NCBI RefSeq assembly: GCF_030406325.1
Contig: NZ_JAUEQY010000014.1
Span: forward strand, 1-64,000
Length of the DNA: 64,000 nucleotides
Direction of reading: 5' to 3'
DNA from: Actinomadura sp. DC4
Lineage (GTDB): Bacteria > Actinomycetota > Actinomycetes > Streptosporangiales > Streptosporangiaceae
The first letter of the stretch is position 1. Every line of letters starts with the position of its first letter. This document shows positions 50,549-58,212 of the stretch, piece after piece. Under the pieces are notes generated by a model. The model worked only from the letters and a program-made list of their open reading frames with translations, ran no database searches and was not told where the DNA came from. The translations under genes and the position numbers were made by a program.

Positions 50549-50589
50549 GGCGGGCGAGGCTAAGCACCTTCAATGAACGAGAGGCAAAC

Positions 50590-51681
50590 TTGATCGCGCA
50601 CGTTCTCGGCGCCCGGCCGAACTTCGTCAAGGCGGCACCCGTCATCGCAGCGCTGTCCGACCGGCGGCGCCGCGGCGGGGGTCCGGAACACGAACAACGA
50701 GTGATCCACACGGGCCAGCACTACGACGAACGCATGTCGGAGGTCTTCTTCCGCGAGCTCGGCCTGCCCGAGCCGGACGTCAACCTCGGCGTGGGCTCCG
50801 GCAGTCACGCAGCCCAGACCGCGGCGATCATGATCGCGCTCGAAAAGGAGTTCATCGAGCGTTCACCCGAGCTCGTCATCGTGTACGGCGACGTGAACTC
50901 CACCATCGCCGCCGCCCTGGTCGCGGCCAAGCTGCACATCCCGGTCGCCCATGTCGAGGCCGGGCTGCGCAGCTTCGACATGACCATGCCCGAGGAGGTC
51001 AACCGGCGGCTGGTCGACCAGCTCTCGGACCTGCTCTTCGTGACGAGCCCCGAGGCGATCGGCCACCTCGCCGCCGAAGGCGTGGACGTGGGCCGGGTGC
51101 ACTTCGTCGGCAACCCGATGATCGACACGCTGCTCTCCCACATCGACTCCTTCGACACCGAGGCGGTGCGCGCCGCCCACGGGCTGCCCGCGCGCTACAT
51201 CGTCGCGACGCTGCACCGGCCCGCGAACGTCGACGATCCCGAGGTCGCCGCCGGGCTGGTCAAGCGGCTGCACGAGATCGCCGACCTGGCCGACATCGTC
51301 ATGCCCGTGCACCCGCGCGGGCGCAAGGTGCTCACCGAGGCCGGGCTGGACGACCACCCGCGGGTCACGCTCCTCGAACCCCTCGGCTACGTCGACTTCA
51401 TCGCGGCCGTACGCGGCGCCGTCGCCGTCGTGACCGACTCGGGCGGCGTCCAGGAGGAGACCACGATCCTCGGCGTCCCGTGCCTGACCGTACGGCCCAA
51501 CACCGAGCGGCCGATCACCATCACCCACGGCACCAACCGGCTCGTCACCGCCGAGGGCCTCGTCGCGGCGGTCGAGCAGGCACTGGTCTCCGTCACCGGC
51601 GAGCGCGAGGTCCCGCCGCTGTGGGACGGCATGGCCGGGCCGCGCATCGCCCGCGTCGTGGAGGAGCGGCTCGATGGCTGA
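50590..51681 (+). CDS. wecB: UDP-N-acetylglucosamine 2-epimerase (non-hydrolysing)
   Basis: A 363-residue enzyme converting UDP-GlcNAc to UDP-ManNAc. Motifs include ARPNFVKAAPVIAAL, HTGQHYDERMSEVFFRELGL, VYGDVNSTIAAALVAAKLHI, VAHVEAGLRSFDMTMPEEVN, VTDSGGVQEETTILGVPCLT and RPNTERPIT. The start is TTG at 50590 with GAGAGG 5 nt upstream, which gives the family length; the frame upstream is non-coding in character. It is divergent from the GT-dehydrogenase-GT operon and followed by two overlapping wall-polymer genes. Confidence 0.93.
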   Translation: MIAHVLGARPNFVKAAPVIAALSDRRRRGGGPEHEQRVIHTGQHYDERMSEVFFRELGLPEPDVNLGVGSGSHAAQTAAIMIALEKEFIERSPELVIVYGDVNSTIAAALVAAKLHIPVAHVEAGLRSFDMTMPEEVNRRLVDQLSDLLFVTSPEAIGHLAAEGVDVGRVHFVGNPMIDTLLSHIDSFDTEAVRAAHGLPARYIVATLHRPANVDDPEVAAGLVKRLHEIADLADIVMPVHPRGRKVLTEAGLDDHPRVTLLEPLGYVDFIAAVRGAVAVVTDSGGVQEETTILGVPCLTVRPNTERPITITHGTNRLVTAEGLVAAVEQALVSVTGEREVPPLWDGMAGPRIARVVEERLDG

Positions 51682-52345
51682 CCGGCAGGCGGCCCGGCTG
51701 AAGGCGGCGCTGGCCGACCGCGAGGCCCGGGTACGGATCCTCGAAGCGCGGGTCGCGGCGCTGGAGGCGTCGACCTCGCTGCGCGTGGGCCGCGCCGTCA
51801 CCGACGCCGCCCGCAAGCCGGGCAAGGGCGTCGTGGCGCTGCCGCGCGAGCTGTACCGCATGTGGCGCCACCGCGGCGCGCCCAACGTCGTGACCTCGGT
51901 CGACGCCCGCGAGCGCCCGATGTTCAGCGCCCGCGACGAGGACCGCCTCATCGCCGGCTCGGTCCGTACGGACCTGATCGTGGCCGGCGTCCTCGGCCCG
52001 GAGTCCGCCGAGGCCCTGGGCCGGGCGGCGCACATCGTGCCGCTGATGCCGCACGACGCCGCGCTCGTGCTCGACACCGCCGACGTCGACCTCGTGATCG
52101 TGGACGCCGCGGCGGGCGCGCCCGGCGGCCCGTGGGCCTACCTCGGCGTGCCCGGCGTGCCCGACCGCGAGCGCGCGCTGCACGGCCTGCTGGAGGTCGC
52201 CCGGGGCCGCAACCGGCCGGTCGTGCTCCTCGGCACGTCCCCGGGCCTGGCCGTGCTCCGCTGGGACGCGACGGTCAAGGACGGCACTCCGCTGGACGAG
52301 GCGCTCGCCGGCCTCCGCACCCGGTTCGGCATCGGCCGGCCGTGA
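51674..52345 (+). CDS. Coiled-coil protein of the glycosyltransferase operon
   Basis: A 223-residue protein with an N-terminal heptad-rich helix (residues ~5-38: RLKAALADREARVRILEARV) and then STSLRVGRAVTDAARKPGKG, a linker often seen in actinomycete wall-polymer transferases. The C-terminal half (TDLIVAGVLGPESAEALG, VDLVIVDAAAGAPGG) is alpha/beta but lacks glycosyltransferase motifs. It starts 8 bp before the wecB stop. It may be an accessory subunit or a fragment of a larger transferase family. The function is not recognised. Confidence 0.65.
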   Translation: MADRQAARLKAALADREARVRILEARVAALEASTSLRVGRAVTDAARKPGKGVVALPRELYRMWRHRGAPNVVTSVDARERPMFSARDEDRLIAGSVRTDLIVAGVLGPESAEALGRAAHIVPLMPHDAALVLDTADVDLVIVDAAAGAPGGPWAYLGVPGVPDRERALHGLLEVARGRNRPVVLLGTSPGLAVLRWDATVKDGTPLDEALAGLRTRFGIGRP

Positions 52346-52371
52346 ACACTCACACCGCGAAAGGAAACCGC

Positions 52372-54597
52372 GTGCGCGCTCTCGTGTACGGCGACGTCGA
52401 CCTCAACATCATCGACGGGTCGGCGATCTGGGCTCAGGCGATGGTGCAGGCGTTGCACGAGGCCGGCGTCGAGGTGACCTTCGTGCTCAAGGCGCCGGTG
52501 CGTACGGACCGGCTCGTCGCCCCGCTGGAGCGGCTGCCGGGCGTCACCGTACGCCGGCTCCCCGAGGACGCTCCTCTTCCCGGCAACGGCTCGCTGACCG
52601 TCGAGAACGCGGCGAACACGCTCACCGAGCTGGACGCCGCCGCGCCGTACGACCTGGTCGTCGTGCGCGGACGGCGGCTCGCGGTGCGGCTCACCGGCAC
52701 GCCGCTGGCCGGGCGCCTCTGGACCTATCTCACCGACGTGCCGCAGAACGTCGCCGAGCTGGCCGGCCCGAAGAACAAGGGCGTACGCGGGGAGCTGGCG
52801 GCCGTCGCCAAGGCCTCGCGCTTCCTGCTGTGCCAGACCGAGGAGCTGCGCTGCTTCCTCGAAGGCGTGCTCAGCAAGGCGGCCGGCAAGTGCGTGCTGT
52901 TCCCGCCGGTGGTCGCGCTGCCCGAGGGCCTGGAGCCCAAGGCGGGGCACCAGCCCGGCCGGCCGCTGAAGCTCGTCTACACGGGCAAGTTCGCGCCGCG
53001 CTGGAACACCTACGAGATGACCGCGCTGCCCCGCCGCCTCGCGGCGCGCGGCGTCGACACCGAGCTGCACATGATCGGCGACAAGATCCACAATGACCGG
53101 GCCGACCCGGGGTTCTCCCGCCGCATGCGCGTCGCGCTGGAGTCCACGCCCGGCCTGGTCTGGCACGGCGGCCACCCCCGGGCGGAGGCCATGCGGGTGA
53201 CCTCCGGCTGCGACGTCGGCCTGTCGTGGCGCCACCCGGACCTGGACGCGAGCCTGGAGCTGTCCACGAAGGTCCTGGAGATGGGCGCGCTCGGGCTGCC
53301 GGTCGTGCTCAACCGCACCCCGATGCACGAGAACCTCCTCGGCGCGGACTATCCGCTGTTCGCGGGCACCGAGCAGGAGGTCGTCGACGTCCTCGCCGAG
53401 GCGGCCGAGCCGGCGATCTACACTTGGGCGCGGAACCGCTGCCTGGAGGCGGCGAAGGAGTTCACGCTGGAGGCGGCGGCCGGCCGGCTCCGCGGCTACC
53501 TGCGCCAGGCGTTCCCGCCCGCTCCGGAGGGTGCGGGCCGTACGAAGATCGTCGTGGCGGGACACGACCTGAAGTTCTTCACCCGGCTGCTCGACCACCT
53601 GCGCTCACTGCCGGACGTGGAGGTACGGGTCGACCAGTGGCCCGCGCTCGGCAAGCACGACCCGGACAAGAGCACCGAGCTGGCCGCGTGGGCCGACGTC
53701 GTGGTGTGCGAGTGGTGCGGGCCGAACGCCGTCTGGTACAGCGAGTGGCTGAAGAAGAACGGACGGCCCGAGCAGCGCCTCGTCGTACGCCTGCACCGCT
53801 TCGAGCTGTACGGCGCGTGGCCCGGCCGCCTCGACATCGACGCGATCGACCAGGTCGTGTGCGTGAGCCCGCACTACGCGGACCTGACGCGAAAGATGAC
53901 CGGCTGGCCCGCCGAGAAGATCACCGTGATCCCGAACTGGGTCGACGACGCGCAGTTCGACCGCGCCAAGCTGCCGGGCGCCGAGCACCACCTGGGCATG
54001 ATCGGCATCGCGCCCTGGCGCAAGCGGCTCGACCTCGCGGTGGACGTGCTGGAGGAGCTGCGGCGCCACGACCCGCGGTTCACGCTGTTCGTGAAGTCCA
54101 AGCTGCCGTGGGACCTGCCGTGGATCTGGAACCGCACGGAGGAGCGCGAGGCCTTCGAGGCGCTGTTCCACCGGATCCGGCGCTCGCCGCTGCTGGCCCC
54201 CGGCGTCGTCTTCGACCCGGCGGGCCCCGACGTGGCCTCCTGGCTACGGCGCGTCGGGTTCGTGCTGTCGACCAGCGACGACGAGAGCTTCCACCTGGCC
54301 CCGGCCGAGGGCATGGCCTCCGGCGCGGTGCCGGCCCTGCTCCCCTGGGAAGGCTCGGACCGCATCTACGACGAGCGCTGGATCCACCAGGACCCGGTCG
54401 CGATGGCGGAGCACATCGCCGCCACCGTCGCGGACGGCCGCTGGCAGGAGGAGAGGGCGCAGGCACGCGCGGAGGTCCGGCGGTCCTACGCCCTCGATCT
54501 CGTCTGCGACACGTGGGCCGGGCTGCTCACACGCTCCTGGGACGGCGCAGCGGCACGAACGCCCACGACATATCCGGCTCCAGCGCCCAGTGCATGA
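52372..54597 (+). CDS. Tandem double GT-B glycosyltransferase
   Basis: A 741-residue protein with two GT4-like halves. The first (~1-385) has VRALVYGDVDLNIIDGSAIW, YTGKFAPRWNTYEMTALPRR and the STKVLEMGALGLPVVLNRTP donor motif. The second (~390-730) has RTKIVVAGHDLKFFTRLLDH, VVCEWCGPNAVWYSEW, VIPNWVDDAQF and LAPAEGMASGAVPALLPWEG. Each half would add its own sugar, as in dual-domain wall-polymer transferases. GTG 52372 with AAAGGAAA upstream is preferred; a GTG at 52342 overlapping the previous stop is possible. The 3' end overlaps the convergent acyltransferase by 71 bp. Confidence 0.85.
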   Translation: MRALVYGDVDLNIIDGSAIWAQAMVQALHEAGVEVTFVLKAPVRTDRLVAPLERLPGVTVRRLPEDAPLPGNGSLTVENAANTLTELDAAAPYDLVVVRGRRLAVRLTGTPLAGRLWTYLTDVPQNVAELAGPKNKGVRGELAAVAKASRFLLCQTEELRCFLEGVLSKAAGKCVLFPPVVALPEGLEPKAGHQPGRPLKLVYTGKFAPRWNTYEMTALPRRLAARGVDTELHMIGDKIHNDRADPGFSRRMRVALESTPGLVWHGGHPRAEAMRVTSGCDVGLSWRHPDLDASLELSTKVLEMGALGLPVVLNRTPMHENLLGADYPLFAGTEQEVVDVLAEAAEPAIYTWARNRCLEAAKEFTLEAAAGRLRGYLRQAFPPAPEGAGRTKIVVAGHDLKFFTRLLDHLRSLPDVEVRVDQWPALGKHDPDKSTELAAWADVVVCEWCGPNAVWYSEWLKKNGRPEQRLVVRLHRFELYGAWPGRLDIDAIDQVVCVSPHYADLTRKMTGWPAEKITVIPNWVDDAQFDRAKLPGAEHHLGMIGIAPWRKRLDLAVDVLEELRRHDPRFTLFVKSKLPWDLPWIWNRTEEREAFEALFHRIRRSPLLAPGVVFDPAGPDVASWLRRVGFVLSTSDDESFHLAPAEGMASGAVPALLPWEGSDRIYDERWIHQDPVAMAEHIAATVADGRWQEERAQARAEVRRSYALDLVCDTWAGLLTRSWDGAAARTPTTYPAPAPSA

Positions 54598-55660
54598 GCC
54601 AGCGCACGGGCGGGGTGCACAGGAACGTCGCGAGCAGCGCTCCGGTCACCGCCGTCACGGCCACGCCCGGCATCGTGTGCAGGAACGCCGGGTCGTACCA
54701 GCCCATGTAGTCCAGCAGTTTGGTGAAGAAGCCGTGCAGCAGGTAGGCGTACAGCGTGGCGCCGCCGAGCCCGGTGAACCACGTCTGCCTGGCCGGCACC
54801 ATCGTGAGGAAGGCGATCACGAGGACGGTGGCGCCGAACAGCAGTCCGAGGCGCATGCCCGAGCCGACGATGTTGTTCACATGCATGCCGGAGTTGCCGG
54901 TCTTCCAGTACACCCAGCTGGTGGCCATGCGCTTGTCGGCGACGAACAGCACGAACACGAAGCCCAGGAACAGCGTGATCGCGCCGAACACCCGCGCGAT
55001 CGGGCGCTTCAGCATCTCGAAGTGGTCGGGCTTGAGCATCAGCCCCAGTACGTAGAACGGCACCAGGCCGAGCGTGCGGTTCATCTCCAGTTCACCGGGC
55101 AGCTCGGTCATACCGGCCACCAGCGAGATGATCACCGCCGCCCCGACCGGCCAGCGGATCTGCTGCCAGACGGGCGTGGACAGGCGCCACAGGAACAGCG
55201 CCATGAGGAACCACGTCAGGTAGTACGGGTCGAGCAGGCTGATCTCGAACTTCGAGTGCCCGACCGCCCAGTGGTAGGTGGAGTACGCCGTCTCGAACAC
55301 GACGTACGGCACGCCGAGGTTCGTGATCAGCTTGCGCGCCTTGCCACCGCTGAACGTGAAGTTGCGGGAGAAGTAGCCGGTGATCACGATGAACACCGGC
55401 ATGTGGAACGTGTAGACGAACAGGTAGGCGGCGTGAGCGATGCGTACGTCGCGGAGTTCGACGATCGAGTGGCCGGCGACGACCAGCACGATGGCCATGA
55501 ACTTCGCGTTGTCGAAGAAGGGGTCGCGCGGTCGCCGCGCGGGGCGCTGCTCGATGACCGTCTCTCGCGCGGGTCCGGCGAGCCCCGGAGTGGACGGGTC
55601 GGCCGGGATGCCGGTCGGGGCGGCTGAGGGTGTGGTCGAAGGCGTACTCGGCGAAGTCAT
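54527..55660 (-). CDS. Membrane acyltransferase (OafA/AcylTransf_3 type)
   Basis: A 377-residue protein with a ~48-residue Pro/Ser/Thr-rich N-terminus followed by about ten hydrophobic helices. The family features are the catalytic His in IVLVVAGHSIVELRDV, the FVYTFHMPVFIVITGYFSRN block and a later LYAYLLHGFFTKLLDYM. Such enzymes O-acetylate surface sugars. It probably decorates the wall glycopolymer made by the neighbouring transferases. It is convergent with the double transferase, overlapping by 71 bp, and lies 121 nt downstream of the second LCP gene's end region on the opposite side. Confidence 0.85.
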   Translation of the reverse strand: MTSPSTPSTTPSAAPTGIPADPSTPGLAGPARETVIEQRPARRPRDPFFDNAKFMAIVLVVAGHSIVELRDVRIAHAAYLFVYTFHMPVFIVITGYFSRNFTFSGGKARKLITNLGVPYVVFETAYSTYHWAVGHSKFEISLLDPYYLTWFLMALFLWRLSTPVWQQIRWPVGAAVIISLVAGMTELPGELEMNRTLGLVPFYVLGLMLKPDHFEMLKRPIARVFGAITLFLGFVFVLFVADKRMATSWVYWKTGNSGMHVNNIVGSGMRLGLLFGATVLVIAFLTMVPARQTWFTGLGGATLYAYLLHGFFTKLLDYMGWYDPAFLHTMPGVAVTAVTGALLATFLCTPPVRWLMHWALEPDMSWAFVPLRRPRSV

Positions 55661-55781
55661 CGATTCCCGTGAGATGAGCGGCGAAAGCGGTCCGGGCGGC
55701 CCCCGGGCCGCGAACGACCATACCTACACCGCTCGTTGATCGGACGCCAGGTCGAAAAACTCCCAGAAAGAACTCAGGAAG

Positions 55782-57188
55782 TCACTGCGACTTGCAGACG
55801 TCGTCGGCGGCGTTGACCGCACCGGAGGTCTTCGGGATCGCCGCAGGCTGCGTGCCCTTCAGCCCCTCCCAGTCGGCGCCGAGGACCAGGTCGACGACGC
55901 CCGCGGTGACCGAGGTGCTCGCGGCGGGCGCGGCGCCCGGTGCGATCTGCGCGAGCGCGGCGGCCTGCTGGTCGGCTCCGGTGCCGAAGCGCACCTGGGT
56001 CTGGCTCGGCTTCGTCGGCGAGGTGCCGATGCCGACGACGGTGTAGCCGCGCGCGGTGAGCTGGTCGCCGACGCGCTGGGCCAGACCCGGGGTGCTCGTG
56101 CCGTTGAGCACGTGGACCTTGACCTGGGCCGGCGGCACGGTCGCCTTCTTGGCCGGCGCCGCGGCCTGGATCCGGTTGTCGCTGCGGACCGCGGCGAACA
56201 GGTTGTTCGCGTCCGGCTGCCGCCACGCGATCCGGTTGGGGTCCGGGGCGTAGGCCCCCCACGGCACGGTGACGAACTGCACCTTGCCCGCGGACATGCC
56301 CTGCAGACTGCCGGCGACCTTCTTCATCTCGTCGATGGTGAAGTCCTTGTCGGTGGTGACCGACTTGGTGGCCGCGTCGAAGAAGCTGTAGAGCTTGCCC
56401 GGGTTGGTCAGCGTGCCGTTGCTGGTGGCCTTCTTGACCACCGCGCCGAGGAACTTCTGCTGCCGCTTGATCCGGTCCGTGTCCGAGCCGTCGCCGAGGC
56501 CGTGCCGGTTGCGGACGTACGCGAGCGCGGTGTCGCCCTTGACGATGTGCCGCCCGGCGGACAGGTGCAGCTTGCTGTCCGTGTCGTCGACGCGCTGGGG
56601 CAGGCAGATCTCGACGCCGCCGAGGGCGTCCACGACCCGCTTGAAGCCGGAGAAGTCGACCTTCACGAAGTGGTCGACGCGGATGCCGGTCAGCGTCTCG
56701 ATGGTGTGCATCGTGCAGCCGGCCCCGCCGTTGTTGAACGACGCGTTGATCATGTTCAGGCCGCCGGGGATGGTCTTGCCGGCCGCCGTCTTGCACTGCG
56801 GCAGCTGCACCATGGAGTCACGTGGGAAGCTGATGCCGATGGCCTTCTTACCGCCGGGCGAGAAGTGCAGCAGGATGATCGTGTCCGAGCGCTCGCCGAC
56901 CGCCTTGCCGTACTTGGCGTTGGCCCCGTTGCGCTGGTCCGAGCCGATCAGCAGGACGTTGAGCGCCTGGTTGAGCTTTGGCGGCCGGTGGCTGCCCAGC
57001 TCGGCGGTGACGTCCTCGTGCGTGATGTTGCCCTGCAGTTTGCGGTACGTCCCGTACGCGACCAGGCTCGTGCCGACGAGCACGACCGCCAGGCCGATGG
57101 CCACCCAGCCGAGCACACGCCAGAGGAGCCCCCGCTTCGGACCGTGGTCGAGGGGGGCGCCGTACTCGGAGTCGTAGTCGCTGAACAT
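55782..57188 (-). CDS. LytR-CpsA-Psr (LCP) family glycopolymer ligase (second copy)
   Basis: A 468-residue protein with a short cytoplasmic N-terminus, one transmembrane helix (~25-47), an LCP domain (~75-235: LNVLLIGSDQRNGANAKYG, RSDTIILLHFSPGG, ISFPRDSMVQLPQC, VDALGGVEICLPQRV, ALAYVRNRHGLGDGSDTDRI) and a C-terminal LytR_C domain (~355-445). It is predicted to transfer a lipid-linked polymer to peptidoglycan. The two LCP proteins bracket the polymer-synthesis genes, so they may serve different polymers. It lies downstream of the TIGR03089 gene, 6 nt after it. Confidence 0.93.
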   Translation of the reverse strand: MFSDYDSEYGAPLDHGPKRGLLWRVLGWVAIGLAVVLVGTSLVAYGTYRKLQGNITHEDVTAELGSHRPPKLNQALNVLLIGSDQRNGANAKYGKAVGERSDTIILLHFSPGGKKAIGISFPRDSMVQLPQCKTAAGKTIPGGLNMINASFNNGGAGCTMHTIETLTGIRVDHFVKVDFSGFKRVVDALGGVEICLPQRVDDTDSKLHLSAGRHIVKGDTALAYVRNRHGLGDGSDTDRIKRQQKFLGAVVKKATSNGTLTNPGKLYSFFDAATKSVTTDKDFTIDEMKKVAGSLQGMSAGKVQFVTVPWGAYAPDPNRIAWRQPDANNLFAAVRSDNRIQAAAPAKKATVPPAQVKVHVLNGTSTPGLAQRVGDQLTARGYTVVGIGTSPTKPSQTQVRFGTGADQQAAALAQIAPGAAPAASTSVTAGVVDLVLGADWEGLKGTQPAAIPKTSGAVNAADDVCKSQ

Positions 57189-57194
57189 TCGGCC

Positions 57195-57941
57195 CTAAAG
57201 GCTAGGTCGCGTCGCGGGATGGGGCGAATCGACCACGGTTGTGGCACGCTCCACCGATATACGCCGCTCCAGGCTTGTTTTTTCTTGGTTTTGGCAGATT
57301 ATTACTGATCCGTCCGAGGCCAGTGGGCCGACCAGCCCGTTGATCAAGCCCTCCGCTGTGGCGTAGGACACAGTGGTGAGCGCGCGCGTGCCCGGCGGGG
57401 TTCCCTCGGTGGCGGCCACGAGCTGCGCCCCGGTCATGACCCGCCCGGTGAACTCGGCCGCCGGGACGTCCTCCCGTACGGCCCCCGCGAAGCGGTCGCC
57501 GTAGGCGCGTACCTCGATCGCGTAGTCGGTGACGCCCGGCGGGCACTCCTGCAGCGGGGCGCCGAGCGCGTGCAGCGACAGGCCGACGACCTCCGCCTGC
57601 GTCTCGAGCGCCGCGGCCAGCCGCCAGGGCGCCGCCGCGACGAAGTCGGCGTCCGCGGGGATCTCGCCCTCCTCGACCGGGATCGCGACCAGCTCCGCGG
57701 ACCAGCAGGCGTACAGCCAGACCGCGGTCTGCCAGTGTGCGGGCAGGGCCAGCGCGACCCGCGCGCCCGGCTGCGCGCCGAGCCCGTCGACCAGAAGGTT
57801 CGCGGTCTTGGCCACCCAGTTGTCGAACGTCTTCACCGAGAACTCGACGCGTTCTCCGGTGGCGTCGTCGTAGAACGTGACGAGCGGGCGGGAGGGATCG
57901 GCGGCCAGCGCCCGGCGCAACAGGTCAACGGGATGGGACAT
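57195..57941 (-). CDS. TIGR03089-family acyl-CoA synthetase-like protein
   Basis: A 248-residue protein resembling the N-terminal half of AMP-binding acyl-CoA synthetases (RPLVTFYDDATGERVEFSVK, then NWVAKTANLLVDGLG and ALALPAHWQTAVWLYACWSA). It stops before the ATP-binding core and has no YTSGTTG-type motif, so it cannot activate acyl groups in the normal way. This matches TIGR03089, an actinobacterial family of unknown function often next to LCP genes. It is the promoter-proximal gene of a two-gene unit with the LCP ligase. Confidence 0.82.
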   Translation of the reverse strand: MSHPVDLLRRALAADPSRPLVTFYDDATGERVEFSVKTFDNWVAKTANLLVDGLGAQPGARVALALPAHWQTAVWLYACWSAELVAIPVEEGEIPADADFVAAAPWRLAAALETQAEVVGLSLHALGAPLQECPPGVTDYAIEVRAYGDRFAGAVREDVPAAEFTGRVMTGAQLVAATEGTPPGTRALTTVSYATAEGLINGLVGPLASDGSVIICQNQEKTSLERRISVERATTVVDSPHPATRPSL

Positions 57942-58212
57942 GAGAGTGAAGACTAGAGGTACACGTACCGGGCTCGCGTGAGCCGCTGCGGTGTTCCGTC
58001 CTGCGGAGACTCCCCGGCTGCTCTAGCCTGGCTCGTTGTGCCGGTCGCCGAACCGGCCCGCGCGGGCGGTTCGCCGCGCGGCAAGAGCGCCTGGCCATGG
58101 CCCGTGGCAGGCCATACGACCATTGGTAAGGTCACGCTGTGCAGCTGCGGTCTGACTCCCGGCTCTGTGCCGCGTGGCCAGGCGGAGCCCGGCGCGGCCT
58201 CCGAGGTACTCA
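57942..58212. other. Divergent intergenic region with imperfect inverted repeat
   Basis: A 271-nt region between the TIGR03089 gene and the GT-C-like membrane gene. It contains an imperfect 25-bp inverted repeat at 58049-58073 (arms CGAACCG and CGGTTCG around GCCCGCGCGGG). That could be an operator or an RNA hairpin in the leader of either gene. No reading frame here looks real. Confidence 0.45.

Noticed and set aside
58049-58073. Inverted repeat as an intrinsic terminator
   Set aside because: No T-run follows on either strand, and both flanking genes point away from it.
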